A DNA stretch of 42,678 nucleotides from Rhodobacteraceae bacterium UBA3069 (GCA_002366795.1 DFBX01000048.1:1-42678); one strand, 5' to 3'. Counted from the first letter of the stretch, positions 25,359 to 34,156 are shown. Translations and numbers: made by a program. Notes: generated from the letters alone by a model not told the origin.

Positions 25359-26471
25359 ATGAAACCACTCACGATTTACGCGTCGGCCCTGCCGCTTGCC
25401 CTTGCCGCGCTCGGCACTACCGCGCAGGCCACAGACCTGATCTACGGCAGCTATCTGTCACCGGAGCACGGCAATAACAAATACGGTGTGGTCAGGTTCA
25501 TCGAGGAAGCGGAGCGGGCCTCCGAAGGATCACTCGAATTCCAGTACATTCCCGGTGGGGCCCTTGTCGGCGCCAAGACCACGCTGTCCTCAATCCGGGA
25601 CGGCATCGTCGACAATGGAATCGTTGTCTCGCTCTATCACGCATCGGACCTGCCCTATAACACGATCATCACCAATATGACGGCCTTTGGCGGCGATGCT
25701 GCGGTATTGGCGGGCGCAACAAACGAAACCACGCTCCTCAATTGCCCCAAGTGTATGGAGGAGTGGGAAAGCTGGAATATCAAGCATTTGGGTGCCTATT
25801 CCACCACTGGCTACAAGTTCCTTTGCCGCGAGGAAATGAAAAGCCTGGATGACTTCAAGGATTGGAGAATTCGCGCTGCGGGAGCCACCGGCCGTTGGGT
25901 CAATCACTTGGGTGCAACGTCCGTAAACATCCCGGTTACGGACACTTACGAGGCGCTTCAGCGTGGACAAATCGAATGCACGGTCGGATCGCTGAGCTGG
26001 CTCAAGACCTTCTCGCTCGAAGATGTTGCGAAATACGTTTATGACATGCCGAGCGGCGCCTATTTCGGGGGCACCCTGGCCAATATCAATCTCGACAAGT
26101 GGAAGGCTCTTTCGGACCTAGAAAAACAGGCCATCATTTCCGCAGCACCAAAAGCTGTTTCTGGCGCAACCGTAATGGGTTACGTGGGCGACGATAAGAG
26201 ATATCTCGAAACCGGCGTCGAGGCCGCCGGGATCACAATCATCCAGCCTTCGGACGATGAGCTCAAGTTGCTTTCTGAATACCGAAAAACCGAGGCTGAT
26301 CTGGTGATCAAGATGTCGCAGGATGCCGGTCTCAAAGGGGCAGAAGACGTTGTTCATGCTTTCCTCAGAAATCTCGAAAAATGGGAAGGTATCATCGCCG
26401 AGATTGGCTATGACGTCGAAAAATACGAAGAAGCATTGAACCGTGAGATCTACTCGAAACTGGACAAGTGA
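25359..26471 (+). CDS. TRAP transporter substrate-binding protein (DctP family) 1
   Basis: 370 residues with a Sec signal peptide (LPLALAALGTTAQATD, cleavage near 24). The DctP fold is evident from SYLSPEHGNN, IPGGALVGAKTTLSSIRDG, the substrate-carboxylate Arg region DWRIRAAGATGRW (R170/R172) and ALQRGQIECTVGSLSWLK. Four Cys (C129, C132 in NCPKC, C156, C207) are matched in the second SBP. It captures the acid in the periplasm for the upstream QM pair. GGAGG precedes the ATG, and a strong terminator follows. Confidence 0.92.
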   Translation: MKPLTIYASALPLALAALGTTAQATDLIYGSYLSPEHGNNKYGVVRFIEEAERASEGSLEFQYIPGGALVGAKTTLSSIRDGIVDNGIVVSLYHASDLPYNTIITNMTAFGGDAAVLAGATNETTLLNCPKCMEEWESWNIKHLGAYSTTGYKFLCREEMKSLDDFKDWRIRAAGATGRWVNHLGATSVNIPVTDTYEALQRGQIECTVGSLSWLKTFSLEDVAKYVYDMPSGAYFGGTLANINLDKWKALSDLEKQAIISAAPKAVSGATVMGYVGDDKRYLETGVEAAGITIIQPSDDELKLLSEYRKTEADLVIKMSQDAGLKGAEDVVHAFLRNLEKWEGIIAEIGYDVEKYEEALNREIYSKLDK

Positions 26472-26487
26472 TCCTGAATGAAACCGA

Positions 26488-26518
26488 GCCGGCGGCACGC
26501 GGTGCCGCCGGCTTTTTC
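26488..26518 (+). terminator. Rho-independent terminator of TRAP operon 1
   Basis: GCCGGCGGCAC-GCG-GTGCCGCCGGC forms an 11-bp GC stem with a 3-nt loop and is followed by TTTTT. It separates the two TRAP operons. Confidence 0.92.
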
Positions 26519-26587
26519 ATGCCTACAGATCGGCACACCCAAATTTCATCCATTTCCTGAGCCAGTTTTTTCACCGGACCGGAGTTT

Positions 26588-26602
26588 TGGCCCCCCGTTT
26601 GC
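26588..26602 (+). promoter_or_regulatory. Sigma-54 promoter of TRAP operon 2
   Basis: TGGCCCCCCGTTTGC, followed by A, keeps GG-N10-GC and TTGCA. It is less ideal in the -24 part. The leader to the start codon at 26731 is about 115 nt, the longest in the set. Confidence 0.7.
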
Positions 26603-26730
26603 ATAAGCAATAGGTGAACGCGCTGTACGCGGATGGAAAATGAAATGCGGAGAAGAATTATGGTGCGCCGCGACACGACTGTTGACCCTAGAGGGTCATT
26701 GGTGAGGTTCCGGGCCGAAGGAGCGTCCAA

Positions 26731-27228
26731 ATGAGGGCGCTGGATCGCATTCTGACCGGAGTCAGCACGGTAGGCGGGGTCATCGCCGGCATTTCCCTGA
26801 TGCTCATGCTCATGTTGATCATGGCGGATGTTTCATTGAAATACCTGATGGAACTGCCCATCACCGGCACACTCGAGATCGTGTCCTACTATTTCATGCC
26901 GATCATCGTGTACCTGGCGCTCCCCTACGTCGAGCGCTCGGGCGAGCATATCTCGGTGCCGCTGGTGACCGAGCGGCTGCCGGACCGTATCCGCAGGGCG
27001 TTGGCCATTCTCGTCGCTCTGCTGAGCGCGGGGTATCTTCTGGTTGTCGCGTGGGCCTGCGGCCAGAAGGCCGTCGCCCTCACGCATTCGGGCGATGCGG
27101 TCAACGTGATCTATTTCGATCTCCGCATCTGGCCGCCCCGCTGGCTGGTGCCGATCGCCTTCGTCCTTTTGGCCATCCAAATCGTCCACGGCACACTCAG
27201 GAAACGCAGCGAGGAACAAACGCGATGA
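26731..27228 (+). CDS. TRAP transporter small membrane subunit (DctQ family) 2
   Basis: 165 residues with four membrane helices, starting GVSTVGGVIAGISLMLMLML; the second is around VSYYFMPIIVYLALP. ERSGEHISVPLVTERLPDRI is the DctQ middle segment. AAGGAG lies upstream of the ATG and the end overlaps the DctM start by 4 bp, so Q and M are made together. It resembles the DctQ at 23446. Confidence 0.88.
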   Translation: MRALDRILTGVSTVGGVIAGISLMLMLMLIMADVSLKYLMELPITGTLEIVSYYFMPIIVYLALPYVERSGEHISVPLVTERLPDRIRRALAILVALLSAGYLLVVAWACGQKAVALTHSGDAVNVIYFDLRIWPPRWLVPIAFVLLAIQIVHGTLRKRSEEQTR

Positions 27229-28535
27229 CACCTCTGGCCATCGGATTCCTGTCGCTTGGGGGGCTGCTCGTTCTGCTTGCCATGCGGATGCATGTCGGGA
27301 TCGCCCTCGGCGTCGTCTCACTGCTTGGCATGGCCGCGATCCGCGGGCCCAACGCCGCCATCGCCGCGGTCGCGGACCTGCCCTATCAATTCGTCGCCCA
27401 CTGGACGCTCAGCGCGGTGCCGCTGTTCCTGCTGATGGGGGCGATCGTCTTTCACACCGGCCTGACCGCCAGCCTGTACTCGGCCGCCCGGAACTGGCTG
27501 AACTTCCTGCCCGGCGGTCTGGCCATTGCGACCAACGCCGCAGGCGCGGGGTTTGCCGCCGTGTCCGGGTCGAGCCTCGCTACCGCTGCGGCGATCGGAC
27601 GAATCGCTATCCCCGAAATGCTCAAGGCAAAGTACGATCCGGGTCTCACGGCGGCGGTCGTCGCGGCGAGCGGCACAATCGGGTCTCTGATTCCGCCAAG
27701 CATCCTTCTGGTCATCTACGGCACTTTCACCGAACAGCCGATTGGCGCGCTTCTTATCGCTGGTATCCTGCCCGGCCTGTTGACCGCCGCCGTTTACACG
27801 GTGCTGATCCTGACACGCTGCATCGCAAACCCCAAGCTCGCCCCACGAACCAGCGAACATATCCCGTGGTCGACCAAATGGTCGTCGCTGCGCCAGGTCT
27901 GGCCGGTGCCGGTCCTGTTCCTTGCCGTGGTCGTCAGCATCTACGCCGGTATCGCCACCGCGACCGAAGCCGCCGCTGTCGGTGCTTTTGTGGCACTGCT
28001 GATCGCGATCTTTCAGCGTCGCCTCAGTCGCCTTGCAATGTATCGAAGCGTGATGGAAGCGGTGTCCTCAACCGGCTCAATCTTCTTCGTGGCCATGGGG
28101 GCAATCCTGCTGACGCGGCTCCTCGCGCTCAGCGGCATTCCGTACTGGATGGTCGAGCAGCTCAATGCGTCCGAAGTTGAACCGCTCGTGTTCATTCTCG
28201 GTGTGTCCATCATCTATTTGGTACTGGGGATGTTTTTGGACCCGATCGGTCTGATGCTGGTGACGCTGCCTGTGCTCTATCCGCTTTTCAAGGCGATGAA
28301 CATGGACATGATCTGGGTTGGCATTCTGGTCATCAAGTACCTGGAAATTGGCCTTCTGACGCCGCCTGTCGGCCTCAACGTCTATGTCGTCAAGGGCGTG
28401 GCCGGAGACAGGATTTCATTAGGCGCGATTTTCAAGGGGGTAACATGGTTCCTACTTGCCGAAATTGTCGTGCTTGCCCTGCTTATCAGCTTTCCCGCCA
28501 TCAGCCTCTGGCTGCCCAGCATGATCATAAATTGA
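27225..28535 (+). CDS. TRAP transporter large permease subunit (DctM family) 2
   Basis: 436 residues and about 12 membrane helices. Motifs run parallel to the first DctM: MHVGIALGVVSLLGMAAIRG, VPLFLLMGAIVFHTGLT, GAGFAAVSGSSLATAAAIGR, GTIGSLIPPSILLVIYGTF and LTPPVGLNVYVVKGVAG. Same gene order and nearly the same length show a duplication of the whole QMP operon followed by divergence. It probably imports a related acid. Confidence 0.92.
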   Translation: MTPLAIGFLSLGGLLVLLAMRMHVGIALGVVSLLGMAAIRGPNAAIAAVADLPYQFVAHWTLSAVPLFLLMGAIVFHTGLTASLYSAARNWLNFLPGGLAIATNAAGAGFAAVSGSSLATAAAIGRIAIPEMLKAKYDPGLTAAVVAASGTIGSLIPPSILLVIYGTFTEQPIGALLIAGILPGLLTAAVYTVLILTRCIANPKLAPRTSEHIPWSTKWSSLRQVWPVPVLFLAVVVSIYAGIATATEAAAVGAFVALLIAIFQRRLSRLAMYRSVMEAVSSTGSIFFVAMGAILLTRLLALSGIPYWMVEQLNASEVEPLVFILGVSIIYLVLGMFLDPIGLMLVTLPVLYPLFKAMNMDMIWVGILVIKYLEIGLLTPPVGLNVYVVKGVAGDRISLGAIFKGVTWFLLAEIVVLALLISFPAISLWLPSMIIN

Positions 28536-28544
28536 ACGATCGAT

Positions 28545-28559
28545 CCCGGGCGGGCCGGG
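28545..28559 (+). promoter_or_regulatory. Short hairpin between dctM and dctP of TRAP operon 2
   Basis: CCCGG-GCGGG-CCGGG lies 10 bp after the permease stop. It is in the same place as the hairpin of TRAP operon 1 though the sequence differs, which supports a role in tuning SBP expression. Confidence 0.35.
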
Positions 28560-28611
28560 TAACGACCGTCATCATTCGCAGCGCTGCTGCACAAACCTGG
28601 AGGAAATAAAC

Positions 28612-29730
28612 GTGAAGACCAAAATCCGACATATTTCGGCTGCGGCCATGGTATTTGCCTGTTCTCTCGCCGCGGCACCGTCCGTGGCGCAGAACCTTGA
28701 ATACGGCAACTACCTGCCACCGACCCATCCAACCAATGTCTTTGCGCTCGAACCCATGTTCAAGCAGATCTCGGAAGCCAGTGGCGGCAAGCTCAGGATA
28801 AACCTGCAGGCCGGTGGCGCATTGGTCGGGGGGAAAGACACCCTATCGGCCATCGAAACCAATTTGGTGGATGGCGGGTTCATCGTGTCGGTCTACGTGC
28901 CAAACGAGATCCCGCTCAACACGACAATATCTGACATGGCGCTGCTGATGGCGGATCCCATCACCATGATCGGGGCCCTGAACGAGACGGTTCTATTGGA
29001 CTGTCCGTCCTGCTTGGAAGAGTACCGGGATCGCAACGTCGTTTACCTCGGCGCGTATGCAACCACTCCTTACCTCCTGATGTGCAAGGATCCCGTTGCG
29101 ACCTTGTCCGACGTGAAGGGGCGGAAATTCCGTTCGGGTGGTGGTGTGTTCGGACAATGGATCGATCACATTGGGGGTGTTCCGGTGAGCATTCCGAATG
29201 CCGAGGCCTATGAGGCTATGCAGCGTGGGCAGTTGGACTGTATCTACGGATCGCTCGGCTGGCTCAAGTCTCTCTCGCTTTGGGATACTGCAAAACATGT
29301 TCTGTATCAGGGTATGGGCGCATTTGGTGGCGGAGCGCTTTTGGCCTTCAATACCGATACGTGGGACGGTCTGAGCGACGATGCCCGCGGTCTGATCGTT
29401 GATCACGTTCCCCCGGCGCTGGCCCGGCTTGCCGTCGGCTACGCGCAGGACGATCAGGAGGTTCTCGACATGGCCGTCGAACACGGCGTGACGATCAACA
29501 AGGAAGACCCCGAGGTCGCGCGCGTTCTGGCCGAGTATCAGAAGGGTGAGGTGGAAAATGCGATTGCCACCGCCAAGAAACGTGGCGCCAAAAACCCTGA
29601 GCAGCTTGCAGAGGCCTTTCTGAAAAACCTCGAGAAGTGGAAACAGATTTCCGACGAAGTCGGCACGGATGTCGATAAGCTTGAGGCCGCGCTGCGCCGC
29701 GAAATCTATTCCAAAATAGACCTGCGATGA
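28612..29730 (+). CDS. TRAP transporter substrate-binding protein (DctP family) 2
   Basis: 372 residues from a GTG with GGAGGA upstream. Signal peptide: AAAMVFACSLAAAPSVAQ. DctP features: NYLPPTHPTN, LQAGGALVGGKDTLSAIE, the Arg region KGRKFRSGGGVFGQW (R174) and AMQRGQLDCIYGSLGWLK. Cys C131, C134 (DCPSC), C158 and C210 align with those of the first SBP, so two disulfides or a shared binding feature are likely in this subfamily. It is followed by a hairpin and then a CoA-transferase gene. Confidence 0.92.
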   Translation: MKTKIRHISAAAMVFACSLAAAPSVAQNLEYGNYLPPTHPTNVFALEPMFKQISEASGGKLRINLQAGGALVGGKDTLSAIETNLVDGGFIVSVYVPNEIPLNTTISDMALLMADPITMIGALNETVLLDCPSCLEEYRDRNVVYLGAYATTPYLLMCKDPVATLSDVKGRKFRSGGGVFGQWIDHIGGVPVSIPNAEAYEAMQRGQLDCIYGSLGWLKSLSLWDTAKHVLYQGMGAFGGGALLAFNTDTWDGLSDDARGLIVDHVPPALARLAVGYAQDDQEVLDMAVEHGVTINKEDPEVARVLAEYQKGEVENAIATAKKRGAKNPEQLAEAFLKNLEKWKQISDEVGTDVDKLEAALRREIYSKIDLR

Positions 29731-29758
29731 TCCCCGGAACATCATTTCAATAACCAAA

Positions 29759-29781
29759 CCGGGCGAACCAGGTTCGCCCGG
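29759..29781 (+). terminator. Hairpin after TRAP operon 2
   Basis: CCGGGCGAACC-A-GGTTCGCCCGG is an 11-bp perfect inverted repeat with almost no spacer (an RNA loop would use the inner pairs). There is no T run, so it may attenuate rather than stop transcription into the CoA-transferase gene, which has no promoter of its own that I can see. Confidence 0.5.
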
Positions 29782-29840
29782 ACTGCAGAGACCGTATCCG
29801 CAGTCGTCCGCACGCGGTCCTGGTAGGGAAGGAAAGAAAT

Positions 29841-31031
29841 ATGACAACGGCAGAAGCTTTGAGCGGAATCCGGATCTACGATGCCAGCCAGGGCGTTGCA
29901 GGCCCCCATGCGGCGATGTTGATGGCGCTGAACGGCGCCGATGTCATCAAGGTCGAACCCCCCGGCGGTGATTGGGGCCGCGTGCTTGGACGTCGCGAGA
30001 ACTACCAGACCATCCATTTCTTTGCCTTCAACCGAGCCAAGCGGTCCATCGTGATCGACATGACCAAGCCCCAGGGTCGGGAACTGAGCGAACGGATCGC
30101 GAGCAACTGCGATGTCTTTGTCGAGAGCTTCCGCCCCGGCGTTGCAGAGCGCATCGGCCTTGGTTACGACGCGCTCTCCAAAATCAATCCCGGTCTCGTT
30201 TACCTGTCGGTTTCCGGCTTCGGCCAGGTCGGACCCTACCGCGAACGCTCTGGTGTGGATGGTCTTTTGCAGGCCTATTCGGGAATGATGGTCATGAGCG
30301 GCGGGGATGGCCCACCGTTCCGGCAGAACATTATCGCGATCGACATTATGACCGGCGTCTACGGATTTTCCGCCGTCTGCGCCGCCCTGATGCGCCGCGA
30401 AAAGACCGGAAAAGGCGACCGCTTGGACGTCAACCTGATGCAGACCGCCGCAGCCTTTCAGGCGTCAAAGATCATGGAATTCGTTGACGAGGGTGGCAAT
30501 CCTCCGCCCCTGTACACGCCTTCCGGCATCTTCGAGACGTCGGATGGTCATATTCTGGTCAGCGCAATGCGGGATGCGCATTTCATCGCGCTCTGCGGCG
30601 TGATCGGCCGCCCGGACCTCGGCACTTCGCCGCTCTATATCGACATCCCCTCCCGCAATGAAAACGCCAAGAGCCTCGTGACCGAGTTGAAGGCGGAATT
30701 TGTAAAGCAGGTCACGGAATACTGGATCGAGCGGCTCTTGGACGCTGGCGTGATGGCGGAAACGGTAAACAACTACGGCGACTGGCTGAAAGATGAACAT
30801 GCCAAGGCCGTGAACGCCTATGAATGGGTGGATCACCCCGATTTCGGTCGCCTGCCGGTCGCCAATATCCCGGGCTTCATGCCGCTGCGGGACACACAGG
30901 ACCGCGCGAAAGCGCCAGACCCCGGCCAGCATTCGAGAGAGATCCTCAGTGGCTTCGATCTGTCCGAAGACACCGTGGAAAAGCTGATCGCGGACGGTGT
31001 GGTGCAGCAGCTGGACAGTTCTGAACGTTGA
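29841..31031 (+). CDS. Family III (CaiB/BaiF) CoA-transferase 4
   Basis: 396 residues. Features: GIRIYDASQGVAGPHAAMLM, NGADVIKVEPPGGDWG, FNRAKRSIVIDMTKPQGREL, and the Asp candidate in IIAIDIMTGVYG (D168). GVDGLLQAYSGMM is the transferase version of the loop that reads GHDxNY in racemases. AAGGA lies before the ATG. It is the last gene after TRAP operon 2 and might charge the acid that system brings in. Confidence 0.85.
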   Translation: MTTAEALSGIRIYDASQGVAGPHAAMLMALNGADVIKVEPPGGDWGRVLGRRENYQTIHFFAFNRAKRSIVIDMTKPQGRELSERIASNCDVFVESFRPGVAERIGLGYDALSKINPGLVYLSVSGFGQVGPYRERSGVDGLLQAYSGMMVMSGGDGPPFRQNIIAIDIMTGVYGFSAVCAALMRREKTGKGDRLDVNLMQTAAAFQASKIMEFVDEGGNPPPLYTPSGIFETSDGHILVSAMRDAHFIALCGVIGRPDLGTSPLYIDIPSRNENAKSLVTELKAEFVKQVTEYWIERLLDAGVMAETVNNYGDWLKDEHAKAVNAYEWVDHPDFGRLPVANIPGFMPLRDTQDRAKAPDPGQHSREILSGFDLSEDTVEKLIADGVVQQLDSSER

Positions 31032-31181
31032 CCCTCCCTTAGCCCCTGATCCGCACCTCCCCGGCAGATCAGGTCATGACACGTGAGCGCGCCCTCCCGG
31101 CGAGACCTGTACCCGCGTCTGCGCGCATTCCGCCTTGCAGACCACGGGGACGCACTTTCTCGCGCCTCCAATGCCGTGTTT

Positions 31182-31196
31182 TGGCACGGAAATTGC
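31182..31196 (+). promoter_or_regulatory. Sigma-54 promoter of the second acyl-CoA operon
   Basis: TGGCACGGAAATTGC, followed by A, is a perfect -24/-12 element, 42 bp before the start codon at 31239. It should serve the close-packed genes to 37037. Confidence 0.85.
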
Positions 31197-31238
31197 AGCG
31201 GATGAATTTGACAGAAGCGAGCCAAGGAACAGATTTAG

Positions 31239-32057
31239 ATGTCCCCAGAGGTCACACGCACAACCGAGGACGGGACCGTGAGCTGCGAGGTATCCGGTGC
31301 CGTGGCAACGCTGATCTTGCGCCGTCCAGATCGGCTCAATGCCTTGTCGGGCCATATGCGGGCCGCTTTTGACCGGGTGCTGTCCGAAGTGGAGGCGGCA
31401 GACGGGGTCCGCGTCGTCCTCATATTCGGCGAGGGGCGGGCGTTTTGTGCCGGGGGCGATCTGGACAGTTTCCCCACCACCGCCTTCGGCTGGCGCGCAC
31501 GCCTGCGGGTCGCGCAGGATCACCACGCCCGCATGGTGCGGTCGGACAAGGTTTTTATTGCCGCCGTACAGGGTGCGGCCGCCGGCGGCGGAGCGTCGCT
31601 GGCACTTGCAGCGGACATCCTAGTGATGGCCGAAGGCGCAAAGATCGTCTTTCCCTTCGTCAAGCTCGGGCTGGTGCCCGATGGAGGCGCATCAGCCCTG
31701 CTGACCGCCAAGCTGGGCCCGGCGCTGTCCACCGACCTGCTGCTGAGCGGCGGAACCCTGACAGCACCCGAAGCAAAGGCCGCCGGGCTGACGCGCCGGG
31801 TTGTGCCTGATGACGACCTCACCGCCGCGGCCGAGGCGCTGGCGGCGGATCTGGCTGCGATCCCCGAGGGCGCGCTTGCCCTGACCAAGAACCTGATACG
31901 CGGAACATGGGCCGACCAGTTGCAAGCCAGCTTTGATCACGAGGTCGACGCGATGGTTCTGGCGGCCAGTCTGCCGGGACATGCGCAGGCGCTTGCCGCC
32001 GCGACGAAACCAAGGCGCGAAACGTCGAAGGAACACAAGAACAGGAGTGCGGAGTAA
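31239..32057 (+). CDS. Enoyl-CoA hydratase/isomerase family protein without hydratase Glu pair
   Basis: 272 residues. The crotonase oxyanion motif FCAGGDLDSF is present. Both hydratase Glu positions are changed: GGGASLALA where the first Glu sits, and FPFVKLGLVPDGG where the second sits. The Asp in VPDGG (D148) is the base used by PaaG-like enoyl-CoA isomerases, so double-bond shifting is more likely than hydration. First gene of its operon, overlapping the reductase gene by 1 bp. The last 30 residues are Lys/Arg-rich and probably flexible. Confidence 0.83.
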   Translation: MSPEVTRTTEDGTVSCEVSGAVATLILRRPDRLNALSGHMRAAFDRVLSEVEAADGVRVVLIFGEGRAFCAGGDLDSFPTTAFGWRARLRVAQDHHARMVRSDKVFIAAVQGAAAGGGASLALAADILVMAEGAKIVFPFVKLGLVPDGGASALLTAKLGPALSTDLLLSGGTLTAPEAKAAGLTRRVVPDDDLTAAAEALAADLAAIPEGALALTKNLIRGTWADQLQASFDHEVDAMVLAASLPGHAQALAAATKPRRETSKEHKNRSAE

Positions 32058-32884
32058 TGGAAATGGACAGGACCAAACCGCTGTTCGCCGAAAAATGCCT
32101 GGCGGGGCGTGTGGCCTTCGTGACCGGAGGCGGGTCGGGCATCGGGCTTGGTATTTCCCACGCGATTGCCGCGGCGGGTGCCAAGGTTGTGGTGGCCAGC
32201 CGCAAGAAAGAGAAAATCGAGGCCGCCCGCGACGAGATCCGCGCGACGAGCGGCGAGGCAATCGCCATTCAGCTTGATGTCCGCGATTACGAGAGCGTGT
32301 CGCAGGCCGTGGCACAGACGGTCGCGGAATTCGGCGGACTGGACGTCATGATCGCCAATGCGGCCGGCAACTTTGTCGCGCCGAGTGCTGAAATGTCGGC
32401 GAATGCGTGGCGCACCGTGATCGACATCGACCTGAACGGCACGTTTCACTGCTGCCGCGCGGCCTATTCCGCGCTGAAAGCCTCTGAACACGGCGGCCGG
32501 ATCATTGCCATTTCGACCATGCGCGCTTTGGAAGGCTGGCCGGGCTGCGCCCATGCCGGGGCCGCCAAGGCCGGGATCATGTCGCTGATGCGCAGCCTTG
32601 CCACCGAGTGGGGTCCGGACGGCATCCGCTGCAATACTGTCGCGCCCGGCCCGATTGACGGGACCGAGGGCGTCCGCCGGATCTACGAGGAAAAGGGCCG
32701 CCTCGCGACCGAGATCGCGTCGGTTCCATTAGGGCGTCTGGGGCAGGTGTCGGATATCGCCAACGCGATCCTCTACCTGGCCGGTCCGGGAGGAGACTAC
32801 ATCACCGGCACCGACCTCGTCGTAGACGGCGGACGTGACCGCAAACGGGTCATCGTGGCGCAGAACGCGCCGACCGTGGCCTGA
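32057..32884 (+). CDS. 2,4-dienoyl-CoA reductase-type SDR
   Basis: 275 residues. The cofactor motif is TGGGSGIG (23-30). The pattern NAAGNFVAPSAEMSANAW and DIDLNGTFHCCRA, then CAHAGAAKAG and NTVAPGPIDGTEG, follows peroxisomal 2,4-dienoyl-CoA reductase (DECR2/SPS19). The YxxxK Tyr is replaced by Ala (A167) while Lys (K171) stays, as in that group. It reduces 2,4-dienoyl-CoA to 3-enoyl-CoA with NADPH, which the neighbouring isomerase would shift to 2-enoyl-CoA. Start and stop are shared with the previous gene as TAATG. Confidence 0.83.
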   Translation: MEMDRTKPLFAEKCLAGRVAFVTGGGSGIGLGISHAIAAAGAKVVVASRKKEKIEAARDEIRATSGEAIAIQLDVRDYESVSQAVAQTVAEFGGLDVMIANAAGNFVAPSAEMSANAWRTVIDIDLNGTFHCCRAAYSALKASEHGGRIIAISTMRALEGWPGCAHAGAAKAGIMSLMRSLATEWGPDGIRCNTVAPGPIDGTEGVRRIYEEKGRLATEIASVPLGRLGQVSDIANAILYLAGPGGDYITGTDLVVDGGRDRKRVIVAQNAPTVA

Positions 32885-32897
32885 GGAGGAGAGAAGA

Positions 32898-33755
32898 ATG
32901 AGCGAACTCGTACATCTGGAAACCGAGCGCGACGGACCGGTCCTGATCATCCGGCTGGCCTATGAAAGGGGCCGCAATTCCTTGACCACGGAAATGCGCC
33001 GGTCGCTGCAAACTGTCCTGCGCGACATTGAGGAAGACCGAACGATCCGGTCGATTTATCTTTGCGGCAAGGGCGAAAGCTTCTGTGCCGGCGGTGATCT
33101 GAATATGCTCAAGGTCGCCTCGGCTCCGTGGGCCGTGCGCCGCCGGTTCCGCCACCTGAACACCATACTGCTCCCGCTCATGACGCTCGAACGTCCTGTG
33201 GTCTGCGGCGTGCAGGGCTACGCGGTCGGCGGCGGCATGGGACTTGCCCTTACCGCCGATGTCATCGTTGCCGCGGAAAGTGCCAAGTTCATGGCCGGTT
33301 TTTTCCGCCTCGGTGCGGTGCCGGACATCATGACGATGTATTCGCTACCGCGTCTGATCGGCATGGCGCGGGCGCGCAACTTCTTGTTCGGCAACCAGAC
33401 GATGGACGCGAAACAGGCGTACGACCTGGGCCTCGCCGTGGAGGTCGTACCCGACGCCGAGCTGCACGACCGCGGCCTCGCGATGGCGCGCAAGCTTGCT
33501 GAAGGCCCGGCCGAGGTCATGGGGCTGGCCAAGCAGATCATGCTGCGCACCTTCGAGAACGGCCTGGACGACATGTACCTCTATGAAGAGCTCGGGCAGG
33601 CCATGGCCATGGCCAGCGTGGAGTTCAAGGAAGGCCTCAGCGCGCTGGTCGAGAAGCGCAAGCCTGACTTCGTCAGCGCTGCAGCGACCGACCCGGTTTC
33701 CAACGGCCTGCCGCCGTCGATTTCGCCCGATACCGCCAAGAAAGGACACTCGTGA
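32898..33755 (+). CDS. Enoyl-CoA hydratase/isomerase family protein, second without Glu pair
   Basis: 285 residues from the ATG at 32898 with GAGGAGGA upstream. SFCAGGDLNML and GYAVGGGMGLALTAD mark the crotonase fold. As in the gene at 31239 both hydratase Glu are absent and an Asp (D143, GAVPDIM) is in the isomerase position. The C-terminal EGLSALVEKRKPDF is standard. It may isomerise a differently placed double bond. It overlaps the DUF35 gene by 1 to 4 bp depending on the start used. Confidence 0.82.
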   Translation: MSELVHLETERDGPVLIIRLAYERGRNSLTTEMRRSLQTVLRDIEEDRTIRSIYLCGKGESFCAGGDLNMLKVASAPWAVRRRFRHLNTILLPLMTLERPVVCGVQGYAVGGGMGLALTADVIVAAESAKFMAGFFRLGAVPDIMTMYSLPRLIGMARARNFLFGNQTMDAKQAYDLGLAVEVVPDAELHDRGLAMARKLAEGPAEVMGLAKQIMLRTFENGLDDMYLYEELGQAMAMASVEFKEGLSALVEKRKPDFVSAAATDPVSNGLPPSISPDTAKKGHS

Positions 33756-34156
33756 TGACTGCTTTGCCTGAACCCATTCGCAACGCCGACTCCCAGGAAT
33801 TCTGGGACGCGATGCAGCAGGAAAAACTGCTGTTGCAAGAATGCGGGGACTGCGGCGCGCTGGACTTCATGCCGCGCCACATGTGCCCGGTCTGCTGGTC
33901 GCCAAACCGCAAGTGGCGCGAGGCTTTGGGCGAGGGGACGGTGCATTCCTTCTCGATCGTCCGCCGCGCCTCTTCGCCCGCATTCGCGACGCGAACGCCC
34001 TATGTCGTGGCCCTGATCGACCTCTCTGAAGGACCACGGATGCCATCCGCCGTGATCGGCGACGACGCGTTGTCGGTCGCGATCGGCGACCCGGTGAAAA
34101 TGACTTTCGAAGAGCGCGGCGACCAGAAGCTCGCAGTCTTCCAAATAGTGAAGTGA
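33755..34156 (+). CDS. DUF35 protein: rubredoxin-like zinc ribbon plus OB fold
   Basis: 133 residues from the ATG at 33755 (a GTG 3 bp upstream is possible). The zinc ribbon is CGDCG (C30, C33) and CPVC (C44, C47); the acyl-CoA-binding OB fold follows (GTVHSFSIVRR, PYVVALIDLSEGPRMPSAV). Such proteins are obligate partners of SCP2-type thiolase-like enzymes, including the steroid retro-aldolase Ltp2 and archaeal thiolase/HMG-CoA-synthase complexes. The partner is very probably the protein at 35363. Confidence 0.9.
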   Translation: MTALPEPIRNADSQEFWDAMQQEKLLLQECGDCGALDFMPRHMCPVCWSPNRKWREALGEGTVHSFSIVRRASSPAFATRTPYVVALIDLSEGPRMPSAVIGDDALSVAIGDPVKMTFEERGDQKLAVFQIVK

